Assembly: GCF_001642475.1 (NCBI RefSeq)
Contig: NW_019173963.1
Location: 1-64,000, forward strand
DNA length: 64,000 bases
Origin: Fonsecaea monophora
Taxonomy: Eukaryota > Ascomycota > Eurotiomycetes > Chaetothyriales > Herpotrichiellaceae
Direction of reading: 5' to 3'
Shown: piece after piece, positions 62,658 to 64,000 of the stretch
How positions within the stretch are numbered: the first letter of the stretch is position 1
Layout: every line of letters begins with the position of its first letter
Position numbers and translations under genes: made by a program
The notes under the pieces: generated by a model
Databases searched by the model: none
What the model was told of the DNA's origin: nothing
Seen by the model: the letters and a program-made list of their open reading frames with translations, nothing else

Positions 62658-64000
62658 TCACGAAACCCCCCGCGTACGCCAGACTGACTCCAGCTCCTCC
62701 AGGAAAAGCAACTCCTCCCCTGAATACAGCTGTTGGAACCGTTGCCTTAAGTCACGTCGGATGAGTGCGATGTCCTCGGGCTTGTCAACAGCATAGCCAA
62801 ATATCAAGGTTGGCCACGATCCAAGGTAACACCTCGACCACTCTTCATTGGCTTGTGGACACTGCAAGATCTCCAGGCCCCTCTGAACCTGCCATGTATA
62901 GACCACTGGTGGAAGCGGAGATGTAGTCTCCGACACCTCATGTGCTCTGGATACCCAGTCCAGGAGGAGGGAGGCCGCGAGAATGTGCAAGCTGGTCGAG
63001 TGTTGGTGGAAGATACGGGCTCGTTCGGCAGCTGTTCCCACTGACCACGAGTCGCATTCCTTGACGCAATGACCCTCTTCTAGGATTGTCTTCTCCCAAA
63101 ATGACATTTCACGCCCGAGGACATCTAGTAATTCAGGCTCGGCTTTCGTTGGGCTTTTGCAGACTTGGACAATCTCAATAATCAACTTTTGGAGTGCCAA
63201 AGGGAAACCTATCACGGGGCTATTGTCGGCAGGTGAAGCGTCCGGAAATGTCAAGGACTGCAGCGTCTCTTGTGCCCGTGCGCAGAACTCAAAGTCGGGC
63301 TGAAAATCTACGGCAAACGGCCGATTGACCGTCCGGCGAAAGACTTGATAAAGGATGCTTTCCCAAATGATACGATGAATCGGGCGTGGCATAGGAGGTC
63401 TTCGCGAATGCGTCCATCGGAGTTTCATGAGCTGGATTGCTCCCCTGACATGCTTGCCGATGTCTTTGTTGGTCCCAATATCGAAGACCTGTTCGCATAA
63501 AGCCTTGATTAGTTGACTCCGTCATCTGCAGAGCTTTTTTGACCGCTTTCGAATGCACGAGGGAAAACTCACCCCGTGGATGTATAAATGGATGATGGCC
63601 ACTAGCAGGGCGTCATTGAAATCATCTCGACCCCAGTCGATGGTGCTGAGAGAGCGATTGACCTCAGACACGGCACGAGCATAGTATCTGAGTCCGGCCT
63701 CATGCATTTGCGCACTTCCGGTGAGAAGATGCATTCGTGACGCACCACAAGCCAGCGCAACGTCTTTCATGCCCTCAAATTGCAGAAGCATTCCCACAAT
63801 CTCCGGGATCAGCTGGGACTGGAAGCCTGGATGCGTATTGGACAGTATGAGTAGTGGGAGGAACCCATCGAGAAAGTGGCGACAACAAGCAACTTCAAGG
63901 TCGGATTTGAGCATGGGCGAATTGAAGAGGTCAGAGTTGAAAGAGATCTCGCGACAAACAAAGAATGGTGATGCATCAGTGCCTACGCTGTCTTTGCTGC
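62658..64000 (-). CDS. Fungal-specific transcription regulator (Fungal_trans_2-like), 5' part beyond window
   Basis: Two visible exons: one from the right edge to 63573 and one 63488-62658, joined IHG to VFDIGTNKDIGKHV (GTGAGT...GAACAG, phase 0). The frame is open to base 64000, so the start and any Zn2Cys6 DNA-binding domain lie outside. The visible ~420 residues are helical: FLPLLILSNTHPGF, MLLQFEGMKDVALACGASRM, YYARAVSEVNRSL, DALLVAIIHLYIHG, HVRGAIQLMKLR and a C-terminal FGYAVDKPEDIALIRRDL. These match the middle-homology region of Zn-cluster regulators of the Fungal_trans_2 type (also called DUF3468). Target genes are unknown; no obvious cluster sits beside it in this window. Confidence 0.8.

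Overview
The window is nuclear DNA of a filamentous ascomycete (Pezizomycotina). The evidence is: many short GT-AG introns (about 45-75 nt), typical ascomycete families (CFEM receptor-like protein, AA14-type oxygenase, DUF6914, Fungal_trans_2-type regulator), and a retroelement at the left edge damaged in the pattern of repeat-induced point mutation (RIP). Gene content fits Eurotiomycetes, perhaps Chaetothyriales, but that placement is a guess. Most genes are single-copy housekeeping genes; there is no obvious biosynthetic cluster.

Layout. 1-2338: AT-rich remains of a Ty3/gypsy retrotransposon on the minus strand: a gag gene full of C-to-T type changes, one LTR, and an older truncated LTR next to it. 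3274-8425: a large Ser/Pro-rich protein gene and a long gene-poor stretch. 8426-17088: BMT6-like 25S rRNA methyltransferase, ribosomal protein eL22 (4 coding exons), CDC14 phosphatase, KEOPS subunit PCC1 and a conserved protein of unknown function with a mitochondrial-type presequence. 17709-25885: CFEM membrane protein, PMP3, a DUF6914 protein and a ubiquitin-like/AN1 zinc finger protein. 28061-40679: gamma-tubulin, a PGC1-like phosphodiesterase, class III alcohol dehydrogenase (7 exons), TFIIIC subunit TFC4, ATP synthase subunit 4 and an unusually short NOC4. 40930-46605: remains of an MFS transporter, a secreted modular Ser/Thr/Gly-rich protein and an AA14-like oxygenase. 47413-64000: HBS1 (with a SKI7-like segment), a low-complexity nuclear-type protein, F-actin capping protein alpha, an omega-type glutathione transferase, the ER chaperone BiP/KAR2 with two UPRE-like promoter sites, a NIF3/CutA-like small protein, a flavin oxidoreductase fusion, and a transcription-regulator gene that runs off the right edge.

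The most useful observations are: an in-phase alternative 3' splice site in HBS1 that would remove a SKI7-type motif; the symmetrical phase 1-1 mini-exons in the secreted modular gene; the half-length NOC4; the two UPRE-like sites upstream of BiP; and the gag relic in which zinc-knuckle cysteines read as tyrosines. I saw no CRISPR array, rRNA gene or convincing tRNA gene. Exon boundaries were derived by hand from splice consensus, reading phase and family similarity, not from transcripts.
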